Source of the DNA: an uncultured bacterium
Lineage (GTDB): Bacteria > Bacillota > Clostridia > Oscillospirales > Oscillospiraceae
DNA: 40,456 nucleotides
Assembly (NCBI GenBank): GCA_946056135.1
Contig: CAMGIN010000013.1
Location: 1-40,456, forward strand
Direction: 5' to 3'
The position numbers and the translations under genes were made by a program. The notes below the pieces were generated by a model. That model saw only the letters and a program-made list of their open reading frames with translations, was not told where the DNA came from and ran no database searches. Below, one piece after another: positions 16,941 through 24,682 of this stretch. Position 1 is the first letter of the stretch. Each line of letters begins with the position of its first letter.

Positions 16941-18029
16941 TTATCGCTTAATGTCGAAGTTCATGTTCATGATTTCTTTGATGGCTCTGGCGTCATCGGT
17001 GATGTTGGCGTCACCGTGGATGGTATGCTTGATGACGGAGCTGGCCACCGCGAAGTTCACCATGTCCATGGGCTTATAGCCGCGCATCATGGCGTAGATC
17101 AGACCGCTGGCGAAGGCGTCGCCGCCGCCCACACGATCCAGAATGTTAAAGGTGAAGAGCTTGCTTTCAAAGGTGTGGCCCTGATACCACATGAAGGCCT
17201 TCAGACTGTTCTGGGAGCCGGAATGGGCGTAGCGCACATGCCGGGCAATGCACTTGATGTTGGGATAGCGCTCGATGAAGTGCTGGAAGATCTCGTCCTG
17301 CTCCTCGTAGCTGGGCTGCAGGGGAACGCCGTCCTTCCAGTCGCCCTTGCTGTGGTCGCCCTCGTCCTTCCACAGGTGGTAGGGCTCGATGCCCAGCAGC
17401 ACGTCCACATAGGGCAGGCACTGGGTGCAGTAGTCCCGGGCTTCCTCCCAGGTCCACAGCTTGGAGCGGAAGTTGCCGTCAAAGCTGGTGGTGAGCCCTA
17501 ACTCCTTGGCTACTTTCAGGCAGTTCAGGATGAAGTCGGCGCAGGTCTGGTTCAGGGCGGGGGTGATGCCGGAGACGTGGAGCCAGGTGTAGCCATCCAG
17601 CAGCTTGGGGATATCCACCTTGGACAGGTCATATTCTGTAATGGCGGAGTGCTTGCGGTCATAGGTGACCTTGCTGGCCCGGATGCCGTAGCCGGTCTCT
17701 AAGTAGTAGGTGCCCAGCCGGTGGGTGGGGGTTTCCTCGGGGGTGGAGAGAATTACGGGGGTGCAGTGAACATCGTTGGAGCGGAGCATACGGATGGCGC
17801 TCTTGCCGATGGAGTTATTGGGCACCACGCTGAAGAAGGTGGAGTCGATTCCCAGGTTGGCCAGAGCCAGGGCGATATTGGCTTCGCTGCCGCCGTAGGT
17901 GGCCTCGAATTCGTTGGCCATACGGATCTTCTGATAGTTGGGAGGGGTCAGACGGAGCATGATCTCGCCAATGGTGATGAATTTCTGATCGCTTTTCAGG
18001 TCAGTCAGCAGAGGGTTATGGTGTTCCAT
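16941..18029 (-). CDS. PfkB-family sugar kinase, 2-keto-3-deoxygluconate kinase-like
   Basis: A ribokinase-fold enzyme of 362 residues that probably phosphorylates 2-dehydro-3-deoxygluconate, linking uronate or gluconate breakdown to KDPG. The N terminus has ITIGEIMLRLTPP and the substrate-binding GGSEANIALALANLG. The C-terminal PfkB signature DRVGGGDAFASG contains the catalytic base D304. A longish charged insert around 225-250 (WKDEGDHSKGDWKDG) is typical of clostridial KDG kinase-like members. AAGGAGG is six bases before the ATG, and a promoter lies at 18060-18088. No KDPG aldolase is adjacent in the window, so the substrate is inferred from family resemblance only. Confidence 0.85.
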   Translation of the reverse strand: MEHHNPLLTDLKSDQKFITIGEIMLRLTPPNYQKIRMANEFEATYGGSEANIALALANLGIDSTFFSVVPNNSIGKSAIRMLRSNDVHCTPVILSTPEETPTHRLGTYYLETGYGIRASKVTYDRKHSAITEYDLSKVDIPKLLDGYTWLHVSGITPALNQTCADFILNCLKVAKELGLTTSFDGNFRSKLWTWEEARDYCTQCLPYVDVLLGIEPYHLWKDEGDHSKGDWKDGVPLQPSYEEQDEIFQHFIERYPNIKCIARHVRYAHSGSQNSLKAFMWYQGHTFESKLFTFNILDRVGGGDAFASGLIYAMMRGYKPMDMVNFAVASSVIKHTIHGDANITDDARAIKEIMNMNFDIKR

Positions 18030-18059
18030 GATTTGCCTCCTTATGTTTCGGATATCATT

Positions 18060-18088
18060 ATTATAAGGGATGGAACCGTGAATTTCAA
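18060..18088 (-). promoter_or_regulatory. Sigma-A promoter of the sugar kinase gene
   Basis: On the reverse strand TTGAAA (18083-18088) and perfect TATAAT (18060-18065) are separated by 17 bases, about 30 bases before the start codon. Confidence 0.8.
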
Positions 18089-18135
18089 TAGAGCGGAGAA
18101 AGAAACTTTAAATAATTTTAGATAATGTGTCAAGG

Positions 18136-18432
18136 GAGTGAGGAGTTAGGAGTTAGGAGTTAGGAGTTAGGAGTGTGGAGTTGTTGGTGCTATTGTAAAT
18201 GATTGTTTATCTGCGCAGCCAAAGGCTCTCCCTTTGGGAGAGCTGGCACGCCGAAGGCGTGACTGAGAGGGGATACAAGGCCCCTCTCCGACCCGGCGTT
18301 CCGCCGGGCCACCTCTCCCATAGGGAGAGGCTTGGGCGTCGTAAGCGCCAGTGGAACCAACATACGCGAAACGATCATTTGCAACAACTCCACACTCCAC
18401 ACTTCACACTTCACACTCCTCACGCCTAACTC
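18136..18432. repeat. Heptamer-arm inverted element enclosing a family A element
   Basis: The left arm is seven consecutive heptamers (18136-18184): GAGTGAG, four GAGTTAG, GAGTGTG, GAGTTGT. The right arm is seven heptamers (18384-18432): ACAACTC, CACACTC, CACACTT, CACACTT, CACACTC, CTCACGC, CTAACTC. The innermost two on each side are exact reverse complements, so the 49-bp arms pair in register. The 199 bases between them are occupied by the family A element at 18196-18380. No gene lies in 18030-18491. Confidence 0.75.
18196..18380 (-). repeat. Miniature inverted-repeat element (family A, copy 2)
   Basis: Ends are TAAATGATTGTTTATC (18196-18211) and GAAACGATCATTT (18368-18380). The core matches the reverse complement of 4174-4369 with scattered substitutions, including the palindromes GCTCTCCCTTTGGGAGAGC, CACGCCGAAGGCGTG and CCTCTCCCATAGGGAGAGG. 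One palindrome has changed on both sides (CCCGGCGTTCCGCCGGG against CCCAGCGTTCCGCTGGG), a compensatory change. It sits within the loop of the heptamer arms. Confidence 0.8.
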
Positions 18433-18491
18433 CTCCTTGTTCCGCACTTCTTCGACTTCCCGGGCATAGATTGTGCCGGGAGGTTTTGCGT

Positions 18492-18746
18492 ATGAAAAAC
18501 TATTATATCACCTTTCGGTCAGTGACCTATGCCCAGCGGGGGGAGAGGCTTTTGAACGGAAGCGGCATCCGCTGTACCCTCCAGCGGACGCCCCGGTGGA
18601 TGGAGGAGCAGGGCTGCGGCTATGCCCTGAAGCTGTGGACGTCGGACGTGATCCCGGCGGTGGATCTGCTGCGGGAGGACCAGATTTCCCTGCGCCGGGT
18701 CTATGTCCAGCGCGGCGACGGACAGTTGGAGGAGCTGACGGTATGA
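18492..18746 (+). CDS. DUF3343 protein (putative Se/S carrier-like)
   Basis: An 84-residue protein starting MKNYYITFRSVTYAQRGERLL, which fits the DUF3343 family: a small alpha/beta protein with a single conserved region GIRCTLQRTPRWMEEQGCGYALKLW that contains two cysteines (C28, C42). The family is often annotated as a putative selenium/sulfur carrier and occurs beside NifS-like enzymes. GGGAGG lies eight bases before the ATG. The stop overlaps the start of the desulfurase gene (ATGA), which strongly suggests joint function in handling persulfide or selenide. The carrier role is inference from context. Confidence 0.75.
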   Translation: MKNYYITFRSVTYAQRGERLLNGSGIRCTLQRTPRWMEEQGCGYALKLWTSDVIPAVDLLREDQISLRRVYVQRGDGQLEELTV

Positions 18747-19852
18747 TCTACCTGGACTATGGCGCCACCTCCTTCCATAAGCCTCCGGCGGTGTACCGGG
18801 CAGTGGAGCGGGCCATGAGAACCTGCGCCAATCCAGGAAGGGGCGGCTACGGTGCAGCCATGGAGGCCTCCCGGCAGGTCTATCATTGCCGGGAAATGGC
18901 GGCGAAGCTGTTTGACTGCCTGCCGGAGCAGGTGGCGCTGACCACCAGCTGCACCCATGGCCTGAATATCGCCATCCGTTCCCGTGTGAAGCCGGGGGGC
19001 AGGGTGGTGGTGTCCGGCTTTGAGCACAATGCGGTGACCCGGCCCCTCCACGCCCTGGAAGCGGAGATCACCGTGGCGGGACGGAGGCTCTTTGACTGGG
19101 CGGATACCCTGGAGGGCTTTGACCGGACGCTGACGCCGGGGGTGGATGCCTGCATTGTTACCCATGTTTCCAATGTCTTCGGATATATCCTGCCAATTGA
19201 GGAGATCGCACAGATGTGCCGGGAACGGGGAATCCCTCTGATTCTGGACGCCGCACAGTCTGCCGGATGCCTGCCGGTGAAGCTGAAGACCCTGGGGGCG
19301 GACTTCATCGCTATGCCGGGCCACAAGGGGCTGCTGGGTCCCCAGGGCACAGGACTGCTGCTGTGCGGGGGAGAGGTTCAGCCTCTGATTTACGGCGGCA
19401 CCGGCAGCGCCTCCATGGAGCAGGCCATGCCGGAGTACCTTCCGGACCGGCTGGAGGCGGGGACTCTGAACGTGCCGGGGTACGCGGGACTGGCGGAGGG
19501 ACTTCGCTTTGTTCATAGGACTGGGGTCGAAGCAATTTTTCAAAGGGAGCACCGGCAGATGAGGCGCTGCGCTGAGGGGCTGAAGAAGCTGGGGATGTCT
19601 GTCTTTGCCGGGGAGCATCAGGCGGCTACGGTGTCCTTCCTACCGGGGATGGACTGCGAGGAGGCGGCCCAGGTTTTGGCAAAACAGGGCATTGCCGTCC
19701 GGGCGGGGCTCCACTGCGCCCCCTTCGCCCACGAAAGCACAGGAACGGTCTCTACCGGCACCGTCCGGGTCAGCTTCGGCCACGATGCTTCCGATGCCAA
19801 AACCGATGTATTTCTCCGGGCCGCATCCAAATTGCCCCGGTTTCGGAAATAA
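18743..19852 (+). CDS. Cysteine desulfurase / selenocysteine lyase-like aminotransferase class V
   Basis: A PLP enzyme of 369 residues that would take sulfur (or selenium) from cysteine (or selenocysteine). It begins MIYLDYGATSFHKPP, has the PLP-binding aspartate in ILDAAQSAG, the PLP lysine K195 in PGHKGLLGPQG, and the persulfide-forming cysteine C325 in RAGLHCAPFAH. It is shorter than IscS and resembles the SufS/CsdB-like clostridial group annotated near selenium-dependent hydroxylase genes. It is coupled to DUF3343. No iscU, sufU or selD is in the window, so general Fe-S assembly is less likely than a dedicated transfer role (inference). Confidence 0.88.
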   Translation: MIYLDYGATSFHKPPAVYRAVERAMRTCANPGRGGYGAAMEASRQVYHCREMAAKLFDCLPEQVALTTSCTHGLNIAIRSRVKPGGRVVVSGFEHNAVTRPLHALEAEITVAGRRLFDWADTLEGFDRTLTPGVDACIVTHVSNVFGYILPIEEIAQMCRERGIPLILDAAQSAGCLPVKLKTLGADFIAMPGHKGLLGPQGTGLLLCGGEVQPLIYGGTGSASMEQAMPEYLPDRLEAGTLNVPGYAGLAEGLRFVHRTGVEAIFQREHRQMRRCAEGLKKLGMSVFAGEHQAATVSFLPGMDCEEAAQVLAKQGIAVRAGLHCAPFAHESTGTVSTGTVRVSFGHDASDAKTDVFLRAASKLPRFRK

Positions 19853-19871
19853 AATTTTTACAGAATGGCTA

Positions 19872-19900
19872 TTGCCATCGGCAGAGCAATCCGCTATAAT
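19872..19900 (+). promoter_or_regulatory. Sigma-A promoter of the cdaA operon
   Basis: TTGCCA (19872-19877) and perfect TATAAT (19895-19900) are separated by 17 bases, 79 bases before the cdaA start. Confidence 0.75.
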
Positions 19901-19979
19901 AGAACGGATAATAGGCTAGTATACGATAGCGTAATATACGCTGCCGCAGAGTTGACATAAAAGGGGTTTGAGCGACGTG

Positions 19980-20849
19980 ATGGAAGGCATTCAGAATTTT
20001 CTCCAAATCATAGGCGGAATGCAGTGGTCCGACTATCTGGACATTATCGTAGTTGCTTTTTTGATATACAAACTGCTGCCCCTGCTGAAGACCCCCAATG
20101 TCATGCGCATTGCCCGGACCGTCATCGCTCTGGTGATTATCGCCTGGCTGACGGACGTGATGAAGCTGCACACCCTGAGCTGGATTCTGAACCAGTTCCT
20201 GGCCATCGGCCTGCTGGCGTTTGTGGTCCTGTTCCAGCCGGAGCTGCGGCGGATGCTGGATCACCTGGGCAACGTGAAGCTCAGCAAGTTCTTCGCCGTT
20301 TCCAAGCCGGCCCAGGAGATGGACGCGGTGATTGCCCAGACCGTCATGGCCTGCGAAATCATGAGCAGGGAAAAGGTGGGGGCCCTGATCGTGTTTGCCC
20401 GGGAGCAGCGGCTGGATGAGTATTTCAAGACCGGCACCGAGATCGACGGCCAGGTCTCCGAGCAGCTGCTGCGCAATATTTTCTTCAAGAACTCTCCCCT
20501 TCATGACGGCGCTATGATCATCCGGGACGGCAGGGTGGCAGCGGCGGGCTGCGTGCTGCCCCTGTCCGACAACTACCGTCTCAGCGCGGACTTGGGTACC
20601 CGGCACCGGGCCGGCGTAGGCATGAGCGAGGCATCCGACGCGGTGGTGGTCATTGTCTCCGAGGAGAACGGCACCATTTCCGTGGCGGTGGGCGGTATGC
20701 TCAAGCGCCATTTGGCTCCCCAGACCCTGGAGAAGCTGCTGTACAACGAGCTGTGCCCGCCGGAGAACGAGGAAAAGGCATCCAAGAGAAATCTGCTGAA
20801 CAAAATCAAGCACAAGAGCGAGGAGGCGGACGGTCATGAAAAGAACTAA
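19980..20849 (+). CDS. cdaA: Diadenylate cyclase CdaA
   Basis: A membrane-bound enzyme making c-di-AMP from two ATP, controlling potassium, osmolytes and cell wall homeostasis. The protein of about 289 residues has three N-terminal TM helices (roughly 12-35, 38-58 and 62-85) and a DAC domain with the catalytic DGA motif at 176-178 and RHR at 208-210. The start is uncertain: AAGGGG (19961-19966) is 13 bases before the ATG at 19980, 10 before an in-frame GTG at 19977, and almost touches a TTG at 19968. ATG is chosen by convention. The 3' end overlaps the ybbR gene by 14 bases, the usual CdaA-CdaR pairing. No glmM follows. Confidence 0.93.
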   Translation: MEGIQNFLQIIGGMQWSDYLDIIVVAFLIYKLLPLLKTPNVMRIARTVIALVIIAWLTDVMKLHTLSWILNQFLAIGLLAFVVLFQPELRRMLDHLGNVKLSKFFAVSKPAQEMDAVIAQTVMACEIMSREKVGALIVFAREQRLDEYFKTGTEIDGQVSEQLLRNIFFKNSPLHDGAMIIRDGRVAAAGCVLPLSDNYRLSADLGTRHRAGVGMSEASDAVVVIVSEENGTISVAVGGMLKRHLAPQTLEKLLYNELCPPENEEKASKRNLLNKIKHKSEEADGHEKN

Positions 20850-22077
20850 GCTGTATTCCCTGCTGCTGTCCATCTTCGTCGCCTTTGGCCTGTGGCTGTA
20901 TGTGGTTACCAATGTCAGCCAGGGAGACGACAAGACCTTTTACAACATCCCCGTGGTTATGGAGGGCGAGTCCGTCCTGAACGAGCGGAACCTGATGATT
21001 ACCTCGGTATCTACCAAGAGCGTGTCGATGCACCTTTCCGGTACCCGCAGCAACCTGAACAAGATCAATTCCGGCAATATCACTGTGAAGGTGGATCTCT
21101 CGTCTATCCGGGAGCCAGGGGAAAGCATCGCCCTTTCCTACACCGCCAGCTATCCCGGCGACGTGCCCAGCAATGCCTTCGTAGTGGAGTCCCAGAACCC
21201 CAGCCGAATCTATGTGAATGTGGACTACCGCCGGACCAAGGAGATCCCCGTGGAGATCAAGTGGACGGGAACCCGTTCCGAGTCCTGCCTCTACGATACG
21301 GAAAATGCGATGCTGGACAACAGTACGGTCACCATTGTGGGACCTGCGGCGGTGGCGGACCAGATCAGCCGTGCGGTGATCGAGGTTGACCTGACCAACC
21401 GGACGGAATCCATGAGCGAAAGCTTCCGCTATACCCTGTGTGATGAAGAGGGAAATCCCGTGAACGCGGAGCAGATTACCACCAGCGTGGAGGAGGTTCG
21501 GGTAGATCTGCAGATTCAACGGATCAAGGTAGTGACTCTGACGGCGGACCTGATCTACGGCGGCGGCGCAACGGAGCAGAATACCACCGTCGAAATCGAA
21601 CCGCAAACCATCCGGGTCTCCGGCAGCGAAGCTGTGCTGGCGGATGTGGGCGATATCTATTCCGTGGGCACCATCAACCTGGCGGAGTTGGAGAAGGTCA
21701 GCAACACGCTGACCTATACCGTCACCATGCCGGAGGGCGTTACCAATCAGACCGGCGTATCGGATGTTACAGTAACAGTGACCTTCACGGGCCTGAAAAC
21801 AAAAGACTTTACCATCGATAACATTCAGCCCATCAATGTGCCCCAGGGCCTGGATGCGGAGATTATCAATGCAAATCTGATGGTGAAGGTTCGGGGTCCG
21901 GCCTCTCAGATCGATAAACTGACGGAGGAGGACATCACGGCTGTGGTAGACTTCTCCAATGCGGAAATCGGCACCGCTACCTACAAGGCGACGATCACCT
22001 TCGCCGATGGCTTTGCCAATGTGGGCGCCATGAAGACCTACTCTGTATCGGCGACGGTACAGGCGGCGGAGGATTGA
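20836..22077 (+). CDS. cdaR: YbbR-domain protein (CdaA regulator)
   Basis: An extracytoplasmic partner that modulates CdaA. The 413-residue protein has one N-terminal TM anchor (about 7-26, YSLLLSIFVAFGLWLYVV) followed by YbbR repeats, beta-rich domains of about 80 residues with the recurring pattern of IPV, then a strand, then VxVxGP (for example TVTIVGPAAVADQ and MVKVRGPASQID). Overlap with cdaA supports joint translation and function. The symbol is given by context and domain content; ybbR is the older name. Confidence 0.9.
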   Translation: MKRTKLYSLLLSIFVAFGLWLYVVTNVSQGDDKTFYNIPVVMEGESVLNERNLMITSVSTKSVSMHLSGTRSNLNKINSGNITVKVDLSSIREPGESIALSYTASYPGDVPSNAFVVESQNPSRIYVNVDYRRTKEIPVEIKWTGTRSESCLYDTENAMLDNSTVTIVGPAAVADQISRAVIEVDLTNRTESMSESFRYTLCDEEGNPVNAEQITTSVEEVRVDLQIQRIKVVTLTADLIYGGGATEQNTTVEIEPQTIRVSGSEAVLADVGDIYSVGTINLAELEKVSNTLTYTVTMPEGVTNQTGVSDVTVTVTFTGLKTKDFTIDNIQPINVPQGLDAEIINANLMVKVRGPASQIDKLTEEDITAVVDFSNAEIGTATYKATITFADGFANVGAMKTYSVSATVQAAED

Positions 22078-22081
22078 GCCC

Positions 22082-22531
22082 ATGGAACAGCTGGTACGGG
22101 TAAAGGAGACCTATCCTGATGGAACGGCGCTGGTGGTCCACGTCCGGGAAAGCGCCTGTTCCGGCGACTGCCACAAGTGCTCCGGCTGCGGTGCCGCGAA
22201 GGAGGCGGTGCTGCTGAAGGCGGACAACCCCATCGGCGCAGACCGTGGAGATCTGGTGAAGGTGGAATCCGCCACCGCTCCGGTGCTGAAAGCTGCGGTG
22301 GTTCTGTATGTGCTCCCCCTGGTGCTGTTCTTCCTGGGCTACTACCTGGGAACGCTTCTGGGGAATTTCGGCGCATGGATTGGCTGTCTGGGCTTTGTCC
22401 TTGGCGTGGGAATTGTGGTGCTCTATGACCGCAAGGTGGTCAGAAAAGAAAATCTAAGCTATACCATTACGGCTTTCGCAGGGGACTCCCTGGTGAAATC
22501 CGGGAAAAAAGAGGATCAGAATCATGGTTAA
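22082..22531 (+). CDS. RseC/SoxR-reducing system family membrane protein
   Basis: A 149-residue protein with an N-terminal cytoplasmic part carrying four cysteines (C26, C30, C33, C36 in ACSGDCHKCSGC) that could bind an Fe-S cluster or metal, then two TM helices (about 75-95 and 99-120) and a short basic tail. This is the RseC/MucC layout. In proteobacteria RseC touches sigma-E signalling and SoxR reduction; in Firmicutes the role is not established. The start follows the ybbR stop by four bases, and the end overlaps yicC by eight, so it belongs to the same transcript as cdaA-cdaR. Confidence 0.8.
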   Translation: MEQLVRVKETYPDGTALVVHVRESACSGDCHKCSGCGAAKEAVLLKADNPIGADRGDLVKVESATAPVLKAAVVLYVLPLVLFFLGYYLGTLLGNFGAWIGCLGFVLGVGIVVLYDRKVVRKENLSYTITAFAGDSLVKSGKKEDQNHG

Positions 22532-23402
22532 AAGCATGACCGGCTATGGCCGGGCGGTGGAAACGGTAAACGGACGGGAATTCACGGTAGAGGTGCGGTC
22601 CGTCAACAACCGGTACTTGGACTGCTCCGTGAAGCTGCCCAGGAGCCTATCCTTCGCGGAGGACACGGTGAAGCAGGCGGTGAAGAACACCATCTCCCGG
22701 GGCAAGGTGGACGTGTTCCTGTCGGTCCGCTCCGAGGGGGCCGAGGATGTGAAGGTGACTCTGAACACCGCTATGGTGGAAGGGTATCTGGCCGCCATGA
22801 AGAAGATGGCGGCGGATTACGGCATCCGGGATGACATCAGCGTCAGCACCCTGTCCCGGATGAACGAGGTATTCACCGTGGAAAAGCCGGAGGTGGACGA
22901 GGATCAGCTCCTGGCGGATCTGATGAGCGTGGTGAACAAGGCACTGTGCAGCTACGATGCCATGCGCACCGCGGAAGGCAAGGCCCTGGAAGCGGACCTG
23001 CGCAGCCGGGGCGAAACAATCCTGAACCTGGTTTCCCAGGTGGAGGCCGGCAGCGGCCAGACAGTGATCGACTACCGCACCCGGCTGGAGAACAAGCTGA
23101 AGGAGGTTCTGGCCAGCACCACCATTGATGAGAGCCGGATCCTGACGGAGGTCGCCATTTTCGCCGACAAGATCGCCGTAGACGAGGAAACCGTCCGCCT
23201 GAGAAGCCACCTGCAGCAGATGAATCAGATGCTGACTACCGGCGGCGCCATTGGCAGAAAGCTGGACTTCCTGCTGCAGGAGATGAACCGGGAGTCCAAT
23301 ACCATCGGCTCCAAGTGCTCCGATGTGCGTTTGGCCCGGATCGTGGTGGATATCAAGGCAGAGCTGGAGAAGATTCGGGAGCAGACCCAGAACATCGAGT
23401 AA
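22524..23402 (+). CDS. YicC/YloC family endoribonuclease
   Basis: A 292-residue YicC family protein (YloC in Bacillus). The N terminus [11 protein letters not shown], the block [18 protein letters not shown] and the C-terminal [19 protein letters not shown] are hallmarks of the family, now known as oligomeric endoribonucleases acting on small RNAs and mRNA decay. Overlap with the rseC-like gene gives coupling. It precedes remA and gmk as in Bacillus, a conserved Firmicutes order. Confidence 0.93.
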   Translation: MVKSMTGYGRAVETVNGREFTVEVRSVNNRYLDCSVKLPRSLSFAEDTVKQAVKNTISRGKVDVFLSVRSEGAEDVKVTLNTAMVEGYLAAMKKMAADYGIRDDISVSTLSRMNEVFTVEKPEVDEDQLLADLMSVVNKALCSYDAMRTAEGKALEADLRSRGETILNLVSQVEAGSGQTVIDYRTRLENKLKEVLASTTIDESRILTEVAIFADKIAVDEETVRLRSHLQQMNQMLTTGGAIGRKLDFLLQEMNRESNTIGSKCSDVRLARIVVDIKAELEKIREQTQNIE

Positions 23403-23418
23403 GGCCCGGAGCCGCCGC

Positions 23419-23444
23419 AGACAATGCCCGCGGACATTGTCTGG
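23419..23444 (+). other. Hairpin between yicC and remA
   Basis: CAGACAATG (23419-23427) and CATTGTCTG (23436-23444) form a perfect 9-bp stem with an 8-base loop. No T run follows, so it is not a typical terminator. It may act on mRNA stability or mark a processing site between yicC and remA. A palindrome GTAACGTTAC follows at 23455. Confidence 0.5.
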
Positions 23445-23491
23445 CGTCACCCGGTAACGTTACATTTGGATTCAGAAAACTGAGGGATTTC

Positions 23492-23755
23492 ATGAAGCTG
23501 ATTAATATCGGTTTTGGAAGCATGGTGGCAGCCAACCGGCTGCTGGCCATTGTGGCCCCGGATTCCGCCCCCATCAAGCGGGTCATCCAGGAGGCCAGGG
23601 ACCGGGGCATGCTGATCGATGCGTCCTATGGTCGGAAGACCAAGGCAGTCCTTCTCATGGACACCGACCATGTGATCCTGTCCGCCATCCCCACGGAGAC
23701 CATTTCCGCCCGGTGGATGGACAAGGAGGCCCCGGAAACGGAGGATTTGGAATGA
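23492..23755 (+). CDS. remA: Extracellular matrix regulator RemA (DUF370)
   Basis: An 87-residue DNA-binding protein; in Bacillus RemA activates biofilm matrix and osmoprotection genes by assembling large rings that wrap DNA. The N terminus [21 protein letters not shown] and the block [24 protein letters not shown] are typical. Start at 23492 with GAGGG close upstream; the open frame extends further 5' but only as a yicC shadow. The stop overlaps the gmk start (ATGA). Position between yicC and gmk is the conserved one. Confidence 0.93.
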   Translation: MKLINIGFGSMVAANRLLAIVAPDSAPIKRVIQEARDRGMLIDASYGRKTKAVLLMDTDHVILSAIPTETISARWMDKEAPETEDLE

Positions 23756-24309
23756 AAAAAGGAAAATTGATTGTGATCTCCGGTGCATCCGGTGTGGGAA
23801 AAGGCACGGTTTTGGGTATTATGATGGAGAAGCGCAAGGATCTGACCTTCTCCGTCTCCGCCACCACCCGCCCGCCCAGACCGGGAGAGGTGGACGGCGT
23901 GCACTATTCTTTTGTCACCAAAGAGCGCTTTGAGGAGATGATCGCCCAGGGGGAATTCCTGGAATATGATGCCCACGCCGACAACTACTACGGCACCCCC
24001 AGGGCCCAGGCGGAGGAGAAGCTGGAGCACGGCTGCGTCCTGCTGGATATCGAGCCCAAGGGCGCTATGCAGGTCCGGCAGGCCATGCCGGAAGCGGTGC
24101 TGATCTTCATCATGCCTCCCTCCATGGAGGAGCTGGAACGGCGGCTCCGGGGCCGGGGTGATACCCCGGAGGATCAGATCCAGAAGCGGATGCAGCGCGC
24201 CGTCTGGGAAATGGAGCAGCGCAGCTGGTATGACTATGTGGTGGTCAACGATGACGCACAGCGCTGCGCCGATGAAATATTGTATATTCTGGCCCATGAG
24301 GCCAATTAG
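23752..24309 (+). CDS. gmk: Guanylate kinase
   Basis: Phosphorylates GMP to GDP with ATP, essential for GTP supply. The 185-residue protein has the P-loop GASGVGKGT at residues 11-19, the GMP-binding [17 protein letters not shown] block and the lid region [13 protein letters not shown]. The ATG at 23752 overlaps the remA stop. In Firmicutes this enzyme is often a target of (p)ppGpp, though that cannot be read here. rpoZ follows after 19 bases. Confidence 0.96.
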   Translation: MKKGKLIVISGASGVGKGTVLGIMMEKRKDLTFSVSATTRPPRPGEVDGVHYSFVTKERFEEMIAQGEFLEYDAHADNYYGTPRAQAEEKLEHGCVLLDIEPKGAMQVRQAMPEAVLIFIMPPSMEELERRLRGRGDTPEDQIQKRMQRAVWEMEQRSWYDYVVVNDDAQRCADEILYILAHEAN

Positions 24310-24328
24310 AATTTGGAGGACTTGAATT

Positions 24329-24535
24329 ATGCTTTACCCCCCTGTTGCGGATTTGCTGAAGAAAGTGGACAGCCGTTACCTGCTGGTGAATGTGGTGGCA
24401 CACCGTGCCCGCCAGATCGCCGCGGAAGCCGAGGCTCTGCAGGAAGACCTGCCGGAGAAGCCCGTCACCATGGCCATCCAGGAGGTTGCCGACGGCGAGC
24501 TGTCCGCCACTGTCAAGGACGAGTATAAGAACTGA
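24329..24535 (+). CDS. rpoZ: RNA polymerase omega subunit
   Basis: A 68-residue protein that helps fold and assemble the beta' subunit. It begins MLYPPVADLLKKVDSRYLLV, and VVAHRARQIAAEAE is the omega signature helix. GGAGG is eight to nine bases before the ATG. Short, as usual in Firmicutes. In Bacillus and many Clostridia coaBC comes next; here a heptamer-arm repeat and priA follow instead. Confidence 0.93.
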   Translation: MLYPPVADLLKKVDSRYLLVNVVAHRARQIAAEAEALQEDLPEKPVTMAIQEVADGELSATVKDEYKN

Positions 24536-24559
24536 TCCGGAAGGATCGATGCCATTTCC

Positions 24560-24663
24560 AGTTGAAAGTTGATAGTTGAAAGTGGAAAGTTATGGTATTT
24601 TAACGCTTTTCACTTTCATCGTTACAGCAACCAACAATAACTTTCAACTTTCAACTCTCAACT
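24560..24663 (+). repeat. Heptamer-arm inverted element between rpoZ and priA
   Basis: The left arm is AGTTGAA, AGTTGAT, AGTTGAA, AGTGGAA, AGTTATG (24560-24594). The right arm is AATAACT, TTCAACT, TTCAACT, CTCAACT (24636-24663), the inverted counterpart. A small inner hairpin TAACG/CGTTA (24601-24624) lies between. Same 7-base-period design as at 1764 and 18136, with a different heptamer. No promoter for priA is visible within it. Confidence 0.7.
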
Positions 24664-24682
24664 AACCATTCTGGAGGGCTGT

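Noticed and set aside
18136..18432. CRISPR array
   Set aside because: The repeats are 7 bases, contiguous and arranged as inverted arms; there are no spacers or cas genes.
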